A stretch of 64,000 nt of DNA from Bdellovibrionales bacterium CG10_big_fil_rev_8_21_14_0_10_45_34 (GCA_002778785.1 PEZS01000016.1:53092-117091); one strand, 5' to 3'. Shown: positions 1-8,862, counted from the first letter of the stretch. The notes: generated by a model not told the origin, from the letters alone. Numbers and translations: made by a program.

Positions 1-1394
1 AGCCGCTTAGAGATTTGTTTGGCGCCATATTTTTTATTTCAATTGGCCTTCTCATCGCGCCGGAAACTTTGATTGCAAATCCGCAATGGGTTATTGCATT
101 AACTTTGACAACTCTGGCTTGTAAGTTTCTGTTTGCTTCTTCTATGGCAACAATCACCGGCGGAACGTTGAGCGACTCTGCAAAAATAGGTTTTTCTTTA
201 AGTCAGATTGGGGAGTTTTCATTTATTATTGCAGGCCTAGGCTTGCATTTAGGAGCTATCGATAAAACGATGGCTTCTATCATCGTCATGGTTTCATTTA
301 TATCTTCATTGATCGCGCCCAATCTTTTGAAGCACTCAGACTCTGTACTGAAATGGGCCTCTTCAGGGCTTCCGAACTCTTGGCTTGTTGCAGTAGATAA
401 CTACCGCTTTGATTTGCTTCGCTTTTCGCTGGCGGCAGAGCTCAAACGAGTAGCCATAAAGTTCTTGCCCCGATGGATACTGAATGCCTCTGTCGTTATT
501 GCCATTTTCTGGTTCTTCAAAAACCTCGATAACTGGGCTCCAAGCTGGCAGCATTTGTCGATACTCAAAAATAAAGGCGCACTCGTAGTAGGCGCCGCGA
601 TTGTTTCTTTGCCGTTTTTGTGGGCTATGATGTTTTACCGTAGAAAAGACAAGACTCTACCAACAAACACACGCCTATTCTCTTTCGACCTTGTTAGGTT
701 GGTTTATCGACTCATAACTCTTATTTTTCTCCTCGTTGTAAGTTACTATTTTTTCGAAGCAGAAGAACTCACGATCGTTACACTTGTGCTTGTTGGCTCG
801 AGCCTCTTTTTGTTGTATTCACCTTTAGAATCAGCGTACCACAGGGTCGAGGGAATGTGGTTCGCCTCGCGCTCCCAAAACCTCGCCTTCAATCAAATAC
901 GTCCTTGGAAAGCTGAAATCGAAGACATAAAGGTCGAAGCGAACTCCAACATTTCTGGTAAAACACTTTTAGAGTTAAGCTTGAGGAGCCACTTAGGCAT
1001 CACGCTTTTGAGAATTCAAAGAGGGCATATTGAAATCCTCTCACCGTCGAGCAATGAAAGGATATTTCCTTTCGACATTCTCTCTGTGCTTGGCTCAAAT
1101 GACCAGATTGAGAAATTCCGCGAAATGTGCTTAACATCAGAAAGACTCCGAGATTTGCCAGTTCCTGAGCCACTGCAGCTCACGCGATTTATCGTTGGCG
1201 AAGAGTCGCCGCTAGGTAACAAGCTGCTCAAAGAGCTGGTTATTTTTAAAGATTTGAATTTGCTCGTTGTCGGGATCGAAAGAAAAGACAGAAGAATTTT
1301 GAATCCCATTGCTGACACCCAAGTCTTAGTTGGTGATGGGCTGTGGCTTGCCGGTAAGTTCGAGAACCTCAAAAAACTCGAAGGCGAGCGCTAA
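1..1394 (+). CDS. CPA2/Kef-type cation:proton antiporter with C-terminal RCK_C (TrkA-C) domains, 5' end outside the window
   Basis: The reading frame is open to the left edge (frame 3: P-L-R-D then LFGAIFFISIGLLI), so the gene starts upstream; the TTG at 15 is not the true start. The PLRDLFGAIFFISIG stretch and SLSQIGEFSFIIAGLG are the conserved helices of the CPA2 monovalent cation:proton antiporter family, inner-membrane proteins that exchange Na+ or K+ for H+. Further hydrophobic segments follow at about residues 150-165, 190-210 and 230-275. The C-terminal 150 residues hold two RCK_C/TrkA-C-like units (about 305-375 and 390-459), the cytosolic regulatory ligand-binding module of Kef-like systems. 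I see no NAD-binding RCK_N domain between membrane part and RCK_C. A short GCTCGC/GCGAGC hairpin at 1412-1427 follows the stop without a T-run. Confidence 0.85.
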   Translation, partial: PLRDLFGAIFFISIGLLIAPETLIANPQWVIALTLTTLACKFLFASSMATITGGTLSDSAKIGFSLSQIGEFSFIIAGLGLHLGAIDKTMASIIVMVSFISSLIAPNLLKHSDSVLKWASSGLPNSWLVAVDNYRFDLLRFSLAAELKRVAIKFLPRWILNASVVIAIFWFFKNLDNWAPSWQHLSILKNKGALVVGAAIVSLPFLWAMMFYRRKDKTLPTNTRLFSFDLVRLVYRLITLIFLLVVSYYFFEAEELTIVTLVLVGSSLFLLYSPLESAYHRVEGMWFASRSQNLAFNQIRPWKAEIEDIKVEANSNISGKTLLELSLRSHLGITLLRIQRGHIEILSPSSNERIFPFDILSVLGSNDQIEKFREMCLTSERLRDLPVPEPLQLTRFIVGEESPLGNKLLKELVIFKDLNLLVVGIERKDRRILNPIADTQVLVGDGLWLAGKFENLKKLEGER

Positions 1395-1509
1395 CAGCGT
1401 TTGGCAGCGGCGCTCGCATTAGCGAGCACCGCACCAATCCGAACTCGCATATGAAGGAAGGCTTATTTTTCTAAGGCATTGTTTAGCGAAATGCTGCAAG
1501 CAAATACTA

Positions 1510-2259
1510 TTATTGGCGGGAGCGGGTCATTTCGTCGAACAAGTCTACTCCGGTAAGTTTTTTGATTCCGCCGAAGAGCTTCCACAGAGCGAACATCAAA
1601 ACCGCGGTCGACGGCAGGGCGATTACCGGAAAGCTCAGCGCCGTCATCTTCGCAACCTCGGTGTTGAACTGTTCAGTTCCTGCCGGGCTTTTCACGATGG
1701 CGAAGGCTAAAGCAAAATTGAGAACTGTTGAGACACCAAAGCTAATAACAATCCAAATTAAGGAGCCCTTAACCATTTGCTGATAGTGAAGTTTTTTTTC
1801 TGCCGAATCGAGGAGCTCTTCAATTCGCGCAACCGGTATGATCTGCGGGTTCAAGAACATTGTTCTGAGAATAAAATCTTGAGCCTTTTTAGAAAAAAGC
1901 AAAGTGAGGCCGATCACAGCAGGCACAAGAGCTTCTTTCGAGGCGTACCAAAGGCCATCAAGCTCTAGCAATGCAAGTCCTCCGGTCAAAAGCACACTTA
2001 TAAGACCAAGAATCGAAATAAAGTTCCAAGTTTTCTTTTTAACGAGTTCATAAAGTCCAAAAGTAAGGGGGAACGCAATAGCCAAAAGTAATCCGTTAAT
2101 CGGGCCAAGCTTGTCTTCGGAGCTAAATTTAGAAAGTACTATCACCGGGATTACGATATTAAAAAAGAGATTCGTCCACGGGCTTTCTCTTTTGATCTTT
2201 GAGGACGACGGACTCCCTGCCGTCTTCTCAGTTGGTTCGATGTTGGAAGTTTGATCCAT
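1510..2259 (-). CDS. VC0807-like integral membrane protein
   Basis: 249 residues: a polar Ser/Lys-rich N-terminus (1-27), then about six hydrophobic segments, including one near residue 30-45, LLLAIAFPLTFGLYEL, FISILGLISVLLTGGLALL, the stretch before LLFSKKAQDFI, and two helices after residue 165. The order (two helices, YELVKKK loop, GGLALL helix, then a basic SKKAQDFI segment) resembles the VC0807 family of uncharacterised inner-membrane proteins. No catalytic motif is visible and I assign no function. It is convergent with the antiporter and divergent from the HEXXH protein at 2418. Confidence 0.6.
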   Translation of the reverse strand: MDQTSNIEPTEKTAGSPSSSKIKRESPWTNLFFNIVIPVIVLSKFSSEDKLGPINGLLLAIAFPLTFGLYELVKKKTWNFISILGLISVLLTGGLALLELDGLWYASKEALVPAVIGLTLLFSKKAQDFILRTMFLNPQIIPVARIEELLDSAEKKLHYQQMVKGSLIWIVISFGVSTVLNFALAFAIVKSPAGTEQFNTEVAKMTALSFPVIALPSTAVLMFALWKLFGGIKKLTGVDLFDEMTRSRQ

Positions 2260-2417
2260 AGTCGTGAGAATCGCTAAGTAGCCCTACGAAGGCAATCAGT
2301 TTTTACTTGGCCTTAGTCTAGTTCCGCTTTGAAACCCCCTATCTAAGTCTAGAGCGCAATCAATAGTTAATGACGACAGTTCGCCGTCGTCAAAAACTTG
2401 TCAAATGAGGGGGAACC

Positions 2418-3290
2418 ATGAATAAAAATCTAATCAAATCTTGTCTTTTAGTGATGGGGGCGTCGCTAATAGTTGGGGCCAGTGAACATCAGCATCAACT
2501 TTGCAATGGCATCGTCGAGGAGAACAACGAGTGGATCGGTATACATGCCAAAGACCAATCCGGAATCACAGAAGAGCAGTTCAATCAGGCGATTGATGAG
2601 GCCGAAAAAATATACGCTTCGATTATCACTGAGAAGGGTGGAAATCTTAAGGTTAACCGCCTTTGGGAAAACGGGACCGTAAACGCCTCGGCTCAGCGCC
2701 AAGGTAAAAATTGGGTAGTTAACATGTACGGCGGTTTAGCTCGTCATGAAACCATTACGTTGGACGGATTTAGACTTGTTATCTGTCACGAAATCGGACA
2801 CCACATTGGTGGAACTCCTCAAAAGAAAAGCTTCTTCAGCATATGGGCCTCAAACGAAGGCCAGGCAGATTACTTCTCTACCTTAAAGTGTCTCAGAAGA
2901 ATGTTTGACGGCGCTGACAATGCATCAGTATTGGCCTCTATGGAAGTTGATCCCACAGTCCAACAACAATGCACAGCCAGACACAACGGAAAATCGAGCC
3001 AAGAGATCTGCATGAGAGGTGCAATGGCAGGAATGTCTGTCTCAAATCTTTTTCAGGCACTTAGAAACGAAGAGAGAAAGCCAGCCTTTGCTGAGCCCGA
3101 CACGGCAGTGGTAGATGCGACAAACGATAACCACCCAGCAACTCAATGCCGACTTGACACTTATTTCGGCGGCGCTACGTGCGATGCTAGCGTTAATGAC
3201 GACGTCTCTAATACAGATGTTCAGGCGGGAACTTGCGAGAGAGCCAACTACGATTTGGGTGCACGTCCACGCTGCTGGTTTAAATTCTAG
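2418..3290 (+). CDS. Exported HEXXH metallopeptidase-like protein
   Basis: 290 residues with an N-terminal signal peptide (about 1-21, LLVMGASLIVGA core). A zinc-binding motif HEIGH (H124, E125, H128) is followed 19 residues later by NEGQADYF, whose E147 could be the third ligand, the gluzincin arrangement. At least nine cysteines follow the signal peptide, fitting a disulfide-bonded periplasmic or secreted protein. The ATG has a good ribosome site (GAGGGGGAACC). I do not recognise a named peptidase family, so activity is inferred from the motif only. An intrinsic terminator at 3386-3420 follows. Confidence 0.7.
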   Translation: MNKNLIKSCLLVMGASLIVGASEHQHQLCNGIVEENNEWIGIHAKDQSGITEEQFNQAIDEAEKIYASIITEKGGNLKVNRLWENGTVNASAQRQGKNWVVNMYGGLARHETITLDGFRLVICHEIGHHIGGTPQKKSFFSIWASNEGQADYFSTLKCLRRMFDGADNASVLASMEVDPTVQQQCTARHNGKSSQEICMRGAMAGMSVSNLFQALRNEERKPAFAEPDTAVVDATNDNHPATQCRLDTYFGGATCDASVNDDVSNTDVQAGTCERANYDLGARPRCWFKF

Positions 3291-3385
3291 GTAGCTTAGT
3301 TTTTTTGTAGGTGCCTATTTCTTTTCAGGAAACTAGGTACTCACTCCCTTTTTAGGGAACTACACTTGAACCTGTTGATACGAGG

Positions 3386-3420
3386 AAAGTCCGGTGAGAA
3401 ATCATCGGACTTTTTGTTTT
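3386..3420 (+). terminator. Intrinsic terminator after the HEXXH protein
   Basis: AAAGTCCG (3386-3393) pairs with CGGACTTT (3406-3413) across a 12-base loop and runs into TTTTTGTTTT. It lies about 95 bases downstream of the stop at 3290 on the same strand. Confidence 0.8.
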
Positions 3421-3492
3421 GGAGTCATCTCGGTTTTTTTCATTGAGTTCCCATACCAAAAAGACACTCATAAAATGGTTGTAGAAAGCTGT

Positions 3493-5724
3493 TCAACTCG
3501 CTTCAGCGGCAAGACACTTGGCCGTTTTAGGAAGAGTGATGAGCGAGGGAACACAGCTGGGCCCCGGACAATGAAATCTTAAGTGGGTATGGTTAGAGTG
3601 ACCTTTGTAGGCTCCCGTAACTTTTCGTAAGAACTCATTAGCCCGACCGCCGGGCCGCAATTCTTCAGGCGGGCGAGTTTTCTTTGCATACTCACAGAGA
3701 TACTGAATCTCTCTTTGGTCTTTTAGCACAGCCATAAGCTGATTACCTGAAACGGCAGAAAGGCTTTCAAAAAAGTGATACATTGCTGCAACGTCGTAAT
3801 CTAAACTGAAACCGCTCGAATTTATATAAGACGACTTGGTAGAGCCACCTCGAAAGCGATATCCACTTAAGTACTGCTCTTTAAACGTGGGCAAATAGAT
3901 GTCAATATCAAGCCCATTTTGGTGGCTCTTTACTTCATCAGAAATCTCCCCACCTGCTCGTCGCGATAAATTGCCTATCATGGCCCTTGGCAGTTTGGGA
4001 ATGATGCCTAAGCGCACCTTATTTTTTAAATCGACACAAGTTCTCTTAAGGATCTCTATAGTCGACTCAGCTCCGAATACTTTGACTCCCTTTCGGGCGT
4101 CGCCAGTTGACACATAATTGGTTTCTCTCGATACAAAGCAATCCGCCTCTGGTGGCAATACTGAGGCGTTTTGCAATTGACCATTGTGATGGTAGCGTAT
4201 GGCTTGAACCAAACCCGAAACATTCCTGAAGATATCGGCAATTGTGCTGGGCTTAACCGAGGCCGCTCTTTGCTTTTGGGTTTGGGCTTGCGTTGGGGTT
4301 TGCTTCTGGGTTTGGGTTTGGGTTTGCGTTGGGGTTTGCTTCTGGGTTTGGGTTTGTTCGGCGTTTGAACTTTGCTGGCCACCGGACACAGTCTGCAACC
4401 TCTCTGGCTTTGCTGTCTTTTCCACTTTGGGTTTGCTAGCCTCGGCCTCTTGATATGCTTGAGTTTGTCCTTCTTGAGTTTGTCCTTCTTGAGTTTGTCC
4501 AGGATTGACTACCTGTTTAGTGTGTTCAACTGACTGCTTCTCTTCGTCAGGGACGGGCAGAACAATCGGACCAAGCATTGTGGACTTCACCTCTTCGATA
4601 TGGTGATCCGTTCCATGATCGTCAGCTTCATCAACGCTATCAACTTCATCATCCTTATCTCCATCATCTGAATTATTTTGATCACTTGACGGAGTTTCCG
4701 TAGCAACCCAGCCAACATGAGTGGCTGACTTTCCGTCAACTCTGTCAGTTTTGGCTCCCGCTTGGTCATTTACTCCGGCGTCATTAGTTAATCCGGCTTC
4801 TTTGGTTACTCCGCTTGAAGAATGTTTGGCTGACTTTCCATCAACAATTGTTGATTTGGTGGCAGTTAGATCGACAGCCGATGAATCGTTAGCGACTTTT
4901 CCAGGAGAACTCATGGGCGGTTTGCCATCGACGACGACTGCTTTTGTTGATGTCAAATTGTAACGTATGCGCCTTTTGAAGGCTTGCCGTAGGGCTGTTT
5001 GGTCTTGGGTAGCAAAACCCCTTCCTGGCTCGCAGGTCGTCGAACTCTCCTGATCTTGAACTTTGCAAAAATAAAAATCAATACTGGTTGGATTACAGTT
5101 CCCCGGTTCTGGACAAAACACGATGGCTCGTAGTTTCATGGAATCAGAAATAGCCGATGCATCTTTCTGTAAGCCAGATATAGCGCGAAGGTCGAATTCC
5201 GTTAGGTGAGCACCCCACATTGGCTGCCCGTCGATACTATCTTCAGGAACAAAGCTCTGTAGTTCACCAGTAGTTTCAAAACGAAGCTCCGACCGAGCGA
5301 CGCCTTCCGTCTCTTCTTTGTATAAGCCCGATAAGTGAACCGTACTACTTGGAATATCATATTTTACCCGCACGTCCTGGAACTCAAACTCTTGAGAAAG
5401 AATCACCAGTTCATCTGCGGTTTCTTCTGATTTAGAATTGTCTTTCTTTGAAGTCATTGGCATACCCAAATCTTGCGCTGTAATTTCAAGCTTGCTCCCA
5501 CCAAAATCAAGTTCGCGGAGCACCTTTTGGGGGATCACCGTCTGAGAAAGCCGAACCTCTTTGTTCTGCGTAAACGACTCTCCTTCAACGTGTCGCTTTG
5601 TTGTTTGAGTTTGTTGGCAGGCTATTAAAAGCATGAGTAGCGACAGAGTCAAAGCACCTGGCACCTGACGGTGAAGGCGTATTTTTGAATGAGAGGAGCT
5701 ATAAGAAGTTTTGCCCATTAACAC
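3493..5724 (-). CDS. Lipoprotein with C-terminal MepA-like (peptidase M74) murein endopeptidase domain
   Basis: 743 residues. A basic N-terminus, hydrophobic core and lipobox LIAC (about residues 32-35) mark a lipoprotein. Residues about 60-250 form a unique region. A long low-complexity linker follows, with loosely repeated VDGK segments (about 260-340), an acidic Asp/Glu stretch, TQEGQ repeats and TQ/KQ/PTQ repeats (about 395-490). The C-terminal part (about 500-743) has SHQNGLDIDIYLP and GHSNHTHLRFHCP, matching the His/Asp zinc motifs of penicillin-insensitive murein endopeptidase MepA (family M74), which cuts D-alanyl-mesoDAP cross-links. The usual MepA is about 270 residues, so this is a linker-extended, membrane-anchored form. 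Cell-wall remodelling, self or prey, is inferred. Confidence 0.8.
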   Translation of the reverse strand: MLMGKTSYSSSHSKIRLHRQVPGALTLSLLMLLIACQQTQTTKRHVEGESFTQNKEVRLSQTVIPQKVLRELDFGGSKLEITAQDLGMPMTSKKDNSKSEETADELVILSQEFEFQDVRVKYDIPSSTVHLSGLYKEETEGVARSELRFETTGELQSFVPEDSIDGQPMWGAHLTEFDLRAISGLQKDASAISDSMKLRAIVFCPEPGNCNPTSIDFYFCKVQDQESSTTCEPGRGFATQDQTALRQAFKRRIRYNLTSTKAVVVDGKPPMSSPGKVANDSSAVDLTATKSTIVDGKSAKHSSSGVTKEAGLTNDAGVNDQAGAKTDRVDGKSATHVGWVATETPSSDQNNSDDGDKDDEVDSVDEADDHGTDHHIEEVKSTMLGPIVLPVPDEEKQSVEHTKQVVNPGQTQEGQTQEGQTQAYQEAEASKPKVEKTAKPERLQTVSGGQQSSNAEQTQTQKQTPTQTQTQTQKQTPTQAQTQKQRAASVKPSTIADIFRNVSGLVQAIRYHHNGQLQNASVLPPEADCFVSRETNYVSTGDARKGVKVFGAESTIEILKRTCVDLKNKVRLGIIPKLPRAMIGNLSRRAGGEISDEVKSHQNGLDIDIYLPTFKEQYLSGYRFRGGSTKSSYINSSGFSLDYDVAAMYHFFESLSAVSGNQLMAVLKDQREIQYLCEYAKKTRPPEELRPGGRANEFLRKVTGAYKGHSNHTHLRFHCPGPSCVPSLITLPKTAKCLAAEAS
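4255..4500 (-). repeat. Tandem codon repeats encoding the TQ/KQ-rich linker
   Basis: On the + strand the run is made of GGGTTT, GGGGTTTGCTTCT and TTGAGTTTGTCCTTC-type units: a TQ/TQK/PTQ array at about 4270-4365 and three near-perfect TTGAGTTTGTCC copies at 4461-4500. It lies wholly inside the endopeptidase lipoprotein gene and stays in frame, so copy-number change in multiples of three would alter only linker length. Confidence 0.75.
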
Positions 5725-5831
5725 CTTGAGTAGGCAAGACGCCTGCCAAAGCCGAATCTATAGGGCATAATTTTCTCGCTGAAATATCGGGCTAACGGCT
5801 TTCTGCGCGCTGCCGCAGCTACAAACCAAAC

Positions 5832-5855
5832 AAAAAGCGTGACTGCCTAGTCACG
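5832..5855 (-). terminator. Intrinsic terminator of the lexA-imuAB block
   Basis: On the minus strand CGTGACT, loop AGGC, AGTCACG, then CTTTTTG. It lies about 90 bases beyond the imuB stop at 5943 and before the divergent side of the endopeptidase gene, closing the lexA-imuA-imuB transcript. Confidence 0.8.
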
Positions 5856-5942
5856 GAGATTTCTCTGCCTCTTCGCTAACAATTTTTGTTCAACAATTGT
5901 CTACTCTTTCTACAGAATAACGCCTCTTTCTGTTCCCGAGCT

Positions 5943-7433
5943 TCAATCTGCGAAACCATGAAGATAAAACTGAGCTTTGGATGTGCGGAAAATCCAAAGT
6001 CGAGCGCCCGAGCGGGCTTGAACCCAATAATAGTCCCTGCGGACTTCGTCCGACCACCAATTAGCTAAAATGCGCTCTGGCCCCCAGAAACTTTCTACTT
6101 CAAACTTTCGGCGGCTTGTGTCTTCGCAAAAGAAAACTCCCTGATGAAACCTTAACAAGACGGGCTTTGCCAAAAGCACTGTAGGTCTTTCACTCCAGTT
6201 TCCACCAGCCAAAGAGTCGTCCCTCAAATCGCGTGATTCTGACAGCTTAGAGACTGTCTCCATCTTTAAAACATCTAAGCTTGGACGCCAAGAGTCTTCG
6301 GGTAAAATTCCTTGATGAAACTTCCAACCGTAGACACTTTGCTTACCCTCACTTTGAACAAGTCGTGTTAAAAATTTTATTCGATCTTCTTTAACTCTTT
6401 CTGCTGCATTAAAAAAATGCGTCTGACTAAAGTAACTGACGGCAGACTTCAGCACTTTCACTGTCATATCTGTTACTGGCGATGAAAGGGATTCTATTTC
6501 TAGATCTTTCCTCAGACGGTCTTTAAAAAGCGTCAGAAAAAACTGAGGATCCTTTTGTGGTGACGGTAGGTCAAATTTCCACTCACGGTTTGACTCTGCT
6601 GTTGTCGAATAACTTTCTAGCCCTACAGAAAATTCCAGTTGCAAGATCGCAAGACCTCTCGCCTCAAGACGCAAACAAAGTCTTTTGAGTAACGACTGTA
6701 ACGGAAACAAAATCCAATCTAACCCATGATCCGAAAAAGAAAGATCTAAGTGATGAAAACTCACTCGCTCTTCAAATGTTTCCGGCAAACGAAACAGGGG
6801 CCACGGCTTCTGATATCCACTCTTAAGAACATCCAGCCATTCAAGAGCTTCTTTACCTAGTAGAGCCAGCCCTCTCATCTTTGCGAAATCCAGAAAATCC
6901 GAAAAATTGTACACCCCCATATCGCGAAGGAGCTTTAGCCTTCTTAGGTCTTCTGAGCGAAGCTTGTTTGTCTGCCCAAATAGATTTCCAGCCGCCGGCA
7001 AAGTCTCTATGGAGATTTCAGATAATGGCGTATTGTGATCGCTATTAGTAACACATCTCAGGTAAGCCCAAAAAGCATCTTTACCAAAGCCCACTTGTAG
7101 ACGACACCCAAACGCATCCAAAACTTTATCGAAAAACAATTGCAGTTCGTTTTGCTTTAAAATGGGCCATGACTTGGCCATATGAATCCAAATGCAATGG
7201 CTACGACTCAGGAGCTCTGTGTCGTTCTCATCGCCGATTTCTTTTTGTTGAAATAGAGCTACTTCGGGCGAGAGCTGCACAAATGTTTCCGCCAGATTTT
7301 CGCGCCAGCTTTTATCAAAAACACTTTCTGGCTCAGACTTGTAATGCTCTTTATGAAAAAGAAGACAAAGAACGCTCCTCTGCTCCACAGGAACTGTCAA
7401 AAGTCGATCTATATTAAACTTTGGAGTTTTCAC
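5943..7433 (-). CDS. imuB: ImuB-like, catalytically degenerate Y-family polymerase subunit
   Basis: 496 residues from a GTG at 7433. The last 55 residues carry the ImuB signature: GPERI, WW, a R-R-D-Y-Y strand, G-A-R-L-W-I-F-R and a final LHG. ImuB bridges ImuA, DnaE2 and the beta clamp in SOS mutasomes and lacks polymerase activity. Here the N-terminus is shorter than usual: the first palm strands with the family's usual start are missing, and the alignable part begins near residue 45 (LAETFVQLSP). No Y-family Asp/Glu catalytic motif is visible. It follows imuA after 62 bases. DnaE2 is not in the window. Confidence 0.82.
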   Translation of the reverse strand: MKTPKFNIDRLLTVPVEQRSVLCLLFHKEHYKSEPESVFDKSWRENLAETFVQLSPEVALFQQKEIGDENDTELLSRSHCIWIHMAKSWPILKQNELQLFFDKVLDAFGCRLQVGFGKDAFWAYLRCVTNSDHNTPLSEISIETLPAAGNLFGQTNKLRSEDLRRLKLLRDMGVYNFSDFLDFAKMRGLALLGKEALEWLDVLKSGYQKPWPLFRLPETFEERVSFHHLDLSFSDHGLDWILFPLQSLLKRLCLRLEARGLAILQLEFSVGLESYSTTAESNREWKFDLPSPQKDPQFFLTLFKDRLRKDLEIESLSSPVTDMTVKVLKSAVSYFSQTHFFNAAERVKEDRIKFLTRLVQSEGKQSVYGWKFHQGILPEDSWRPSLDVLKMETVSKLSESRDLRDDSLAGGNWSERPTVLLAKPVLLRFHQGVFFCEDTSRRKFEVESFWGPERILANWWSDEVRRDYYWVQARSGARLWIFRTSKAQFYLHGFAD

Positions 7434-7495
7434 TGCGAGCCAACCCTACAAGGACAATTTTCAAATTTTGGAATTCTTTCCAAAGGGAAATCTTT

Positions 7496-8005
7496 TTAAG
7501 TCGTGATCTTTTCAAATAGCCAGTGGTCATGGACCCGATCTGATTCAATTAGCAAGCAACACAAACGCCGGTGCTTCTCAGACTTAGCATGAATCTTTCT
7601 TAAAACCTTTAATGAGTATCCGTTCTGCATGAGCTTTCCAAAATCCAAAATCAATACATCAAAAAGCTCGCTCTCAATCACTTCAAAAAAAGTGGAAAAC
7701 AGAGTTTCTTCCGAAGGGTTAATAAAAAGAGCTCTCTCCTGCGAAAGACCATTTTGATAAAAACCAATCGGGTACCAACTCTGCTCCTTTTGAAACCACA
7801 CAGAAGAAAGCTGCGGATAGGCCACTAAGAAGTTTAAAATTTTTTGGGTTCTACCAGTGCCTAATTCGCCAAATAAACCCCAAATCCCCCACTGGGGAAT
7901 CCCCTTGTCATCTCCCTCGACAGTCCAAGTTTTTCGCTCTGGACGAATTGTCTTTTGCAGTTCTTCTTTTAAAATTAATAAATTTTCTGAAAGCATAAAA
8001 TTCAA
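7496..8005 (-). CDS. imuA: ImuA-like RecA-related mutasome protein
   Basis: 169 residues, directly between lexA and imuB. The core has IWGLFGELGTGRTQKILNF in place of a RecA Walker A loop (G-E-L-G-T-G-R-T, no Lys before Thr), a Walker-B-like FDVLILDFGKL, and a C-terminal CCLLIESDR strand. This is the degenerate RecA fold of ImuA/SulA-like proteins, shorter than typical ImuA (about 220-260). Its role with ImuB in damage-induced translesion synthesis is inferred from order and fold. The start has AGGG upstream; a second ATG lies three codons in. Confidence 0.72.
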   Translation of the reverse strand: MNFMLSENLLILKEELQKTIRPERKTWTVEGDDKGIPQWGIWGLFGELGTGRTQKILNFLVAYPQLSSVWFQKEQSWYPIGFYQNGLSQERALFINPSEETLFSTFFEVIESELFDVLILDFGKLMQNGYSLKVLRKIHAKSEKHRRLCCLLIESDRVHDHWLFEKITT

Positions 8006-8032
8006 CCCTGCAGCGCCACTTCAATTTAATGT

Positions 8033-8076
8033 GCTAACTAACAAGCAAACGAACGAACAATCTAGCTAGCTAGCTA
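8033..8076. repeat. Degenerate tetranucleotide array (11 NCNA units) upstream of imuA
   Basis: Read from 8033 the + strand parses into eleven four-base units without a slip: GCTA, ACTA, ACAA, GCAA, ACGA, ACGA, ACAA, TCTA, GCTA, GCTA, GCTA. It begins 28 bases upstream of the imuA ATG (8005) in the lexA-imuA gap. Confidence 0.85.
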
Positions 8077-8090
8077 ACTCACGAAAACTG

Positions 8091-8105
8091 GTTCTCAAAG
8101 TGAAC
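8091..8105. promoter_or_regulatory. Candidate operator, GTTC-N7-GAAC, upstream of imuA
   Basis: GTTCTCAAAGTGAAC is an imperfect palindrome (arms GTTC/GAAC with an inner C-G match) between the lexA stop and imuA. GAAC/GTTC half-sites are used by several LexA groups, but no second copy lies before lexA, so the assignment is tentative. Confidence 0.25.
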
Positions 8106-8129
8106 TCCAAAGTCCAGCCGGAGTCAGTG

Positions 8130-8822
8130 CTATGAGTAGGAACGTATCAAGCCAACAAGAACGCCCTGTATTTGGAGGCCCAAAGCTTCTTGCCCTTGAA
8201 GCCAAATAGACTTGTAATCTGCATTTGCAGGTCGCAATTCTAATTTTCCATTCTTTTTATAAAATCGCTTGATAGTGGCAGCATTTTCTAACAAAGCGAC
8301 TACAGTTTGCCCACTCTCCGCCATTTTTGTCTCTTCTAAAACAACAACATCTCCGTTAAAAATGCCATCTTCTTTCATCGAATCACCTTGAACTTTCAAG
8401 GCATAAAGGTGACGCCCTCCTCGAGACCAATTTGAAGGTACACTCACCGACTCACCAACTTCGACTGCTTCTATTGGACGGCCCGCCGCAACTCGACCAA
8501 GAAGGGGAATCTCTAAAGTCTCGCTTGAACGACGATCTGGCACAGAAGAAGCTGCCGAAGAAAAAACTTTTGGGCGAGTCTTGCCAATGCTTTTTTGCGG
8601 GGCCTTGATCTCTAAGGCCCTCTTCGCATTCCAATTTCTTTTTAAAACTCCTTCTCTTTCGAGCCGGACCAAGTAATTCTGCACAGTTCCTAAAGAGCGA
8701 AACTCAAAATGATTCGCAATTTCCCTTTGAGAAGGAGTGTATCCCTGCTTTTGTTGAAAGCTTTCGATGAACGAGAGAACTTCCAGCTGTTTAGGAGTTA
8801 AATGGGGTGATTTTTTCGCCAT
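8130..8822 (-). CDS. lexA: LexA SOS repressor
   Basis: 230 residues. A winged helix-turn-helix fills residues 5-75 (LTPKQLEVLSFIESF, GYTPSQREIA, VQNYLVRLEREG). After a basic linker comes the S24 autoprotease domain: cleavage site at A113-G114 in GRVAAGRP, catalytic Ser148 in GDSM and Lys185 in AATIKR. RecA-stimulated self-cleavage derepresses SOS genes. It is followed by imuA and imuB and preceded 40 bases upstream by cinA on the same strand, so read-through from pyk-cinA is possible. It is slightly longer than E. coli LexA (202) because of the linker. Confidence 0.95.
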   Translation of the reverse strand: MAKKSPHLTPKQLEVLSFIESFQQKQGYTPSQREIANHFEFRSLGTVQNYLVRLEREGVLKRNWNAKRALEIKAPQKSIGKTRPKVFSSAASSVPDRRSSETLEIPLLGRVAAGRPIEAVEVGESVSVPSNWSRGGRHLYALKVQGDSMKEDGIFNGDVVVLEETKMAESGQTVVALLENAATIKRFYKKNGKLELRPANADYKSIWLQGQEALGLQIQGVLVGLIRSYS

Positions 8823-8840
8823 AAATCTTGTAAAAGATTA

Positions 8841-8857
8841 GCGTATATTTTGCGTAT
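8841..8857. promoter_or_regulatory. Candidate LexA operator, direct repeat GCGTAT-N5-GCGTAT
   Basis: Two GCGTAT hexamers at 8841-8846 and 8852-8857 are 11 bases apart, on one DNA face, 19-35 bases upstream of the lexA ATG. Autoregulation by LexA is general, but this sequence is not one of the operator consensus forms I know. Confidence 0.35.
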
Positions 8858-8862
8858 GTCAA

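Noticed and set aside
4056-4382. Lys/Pro/Arg repeat ORFs in the endopeptidase linker
   Set aside because: Wrong-frame reading of the TQ-coding repeats, as are the Leu/Gly and Trp/Val repeat ORFs on the other strand.
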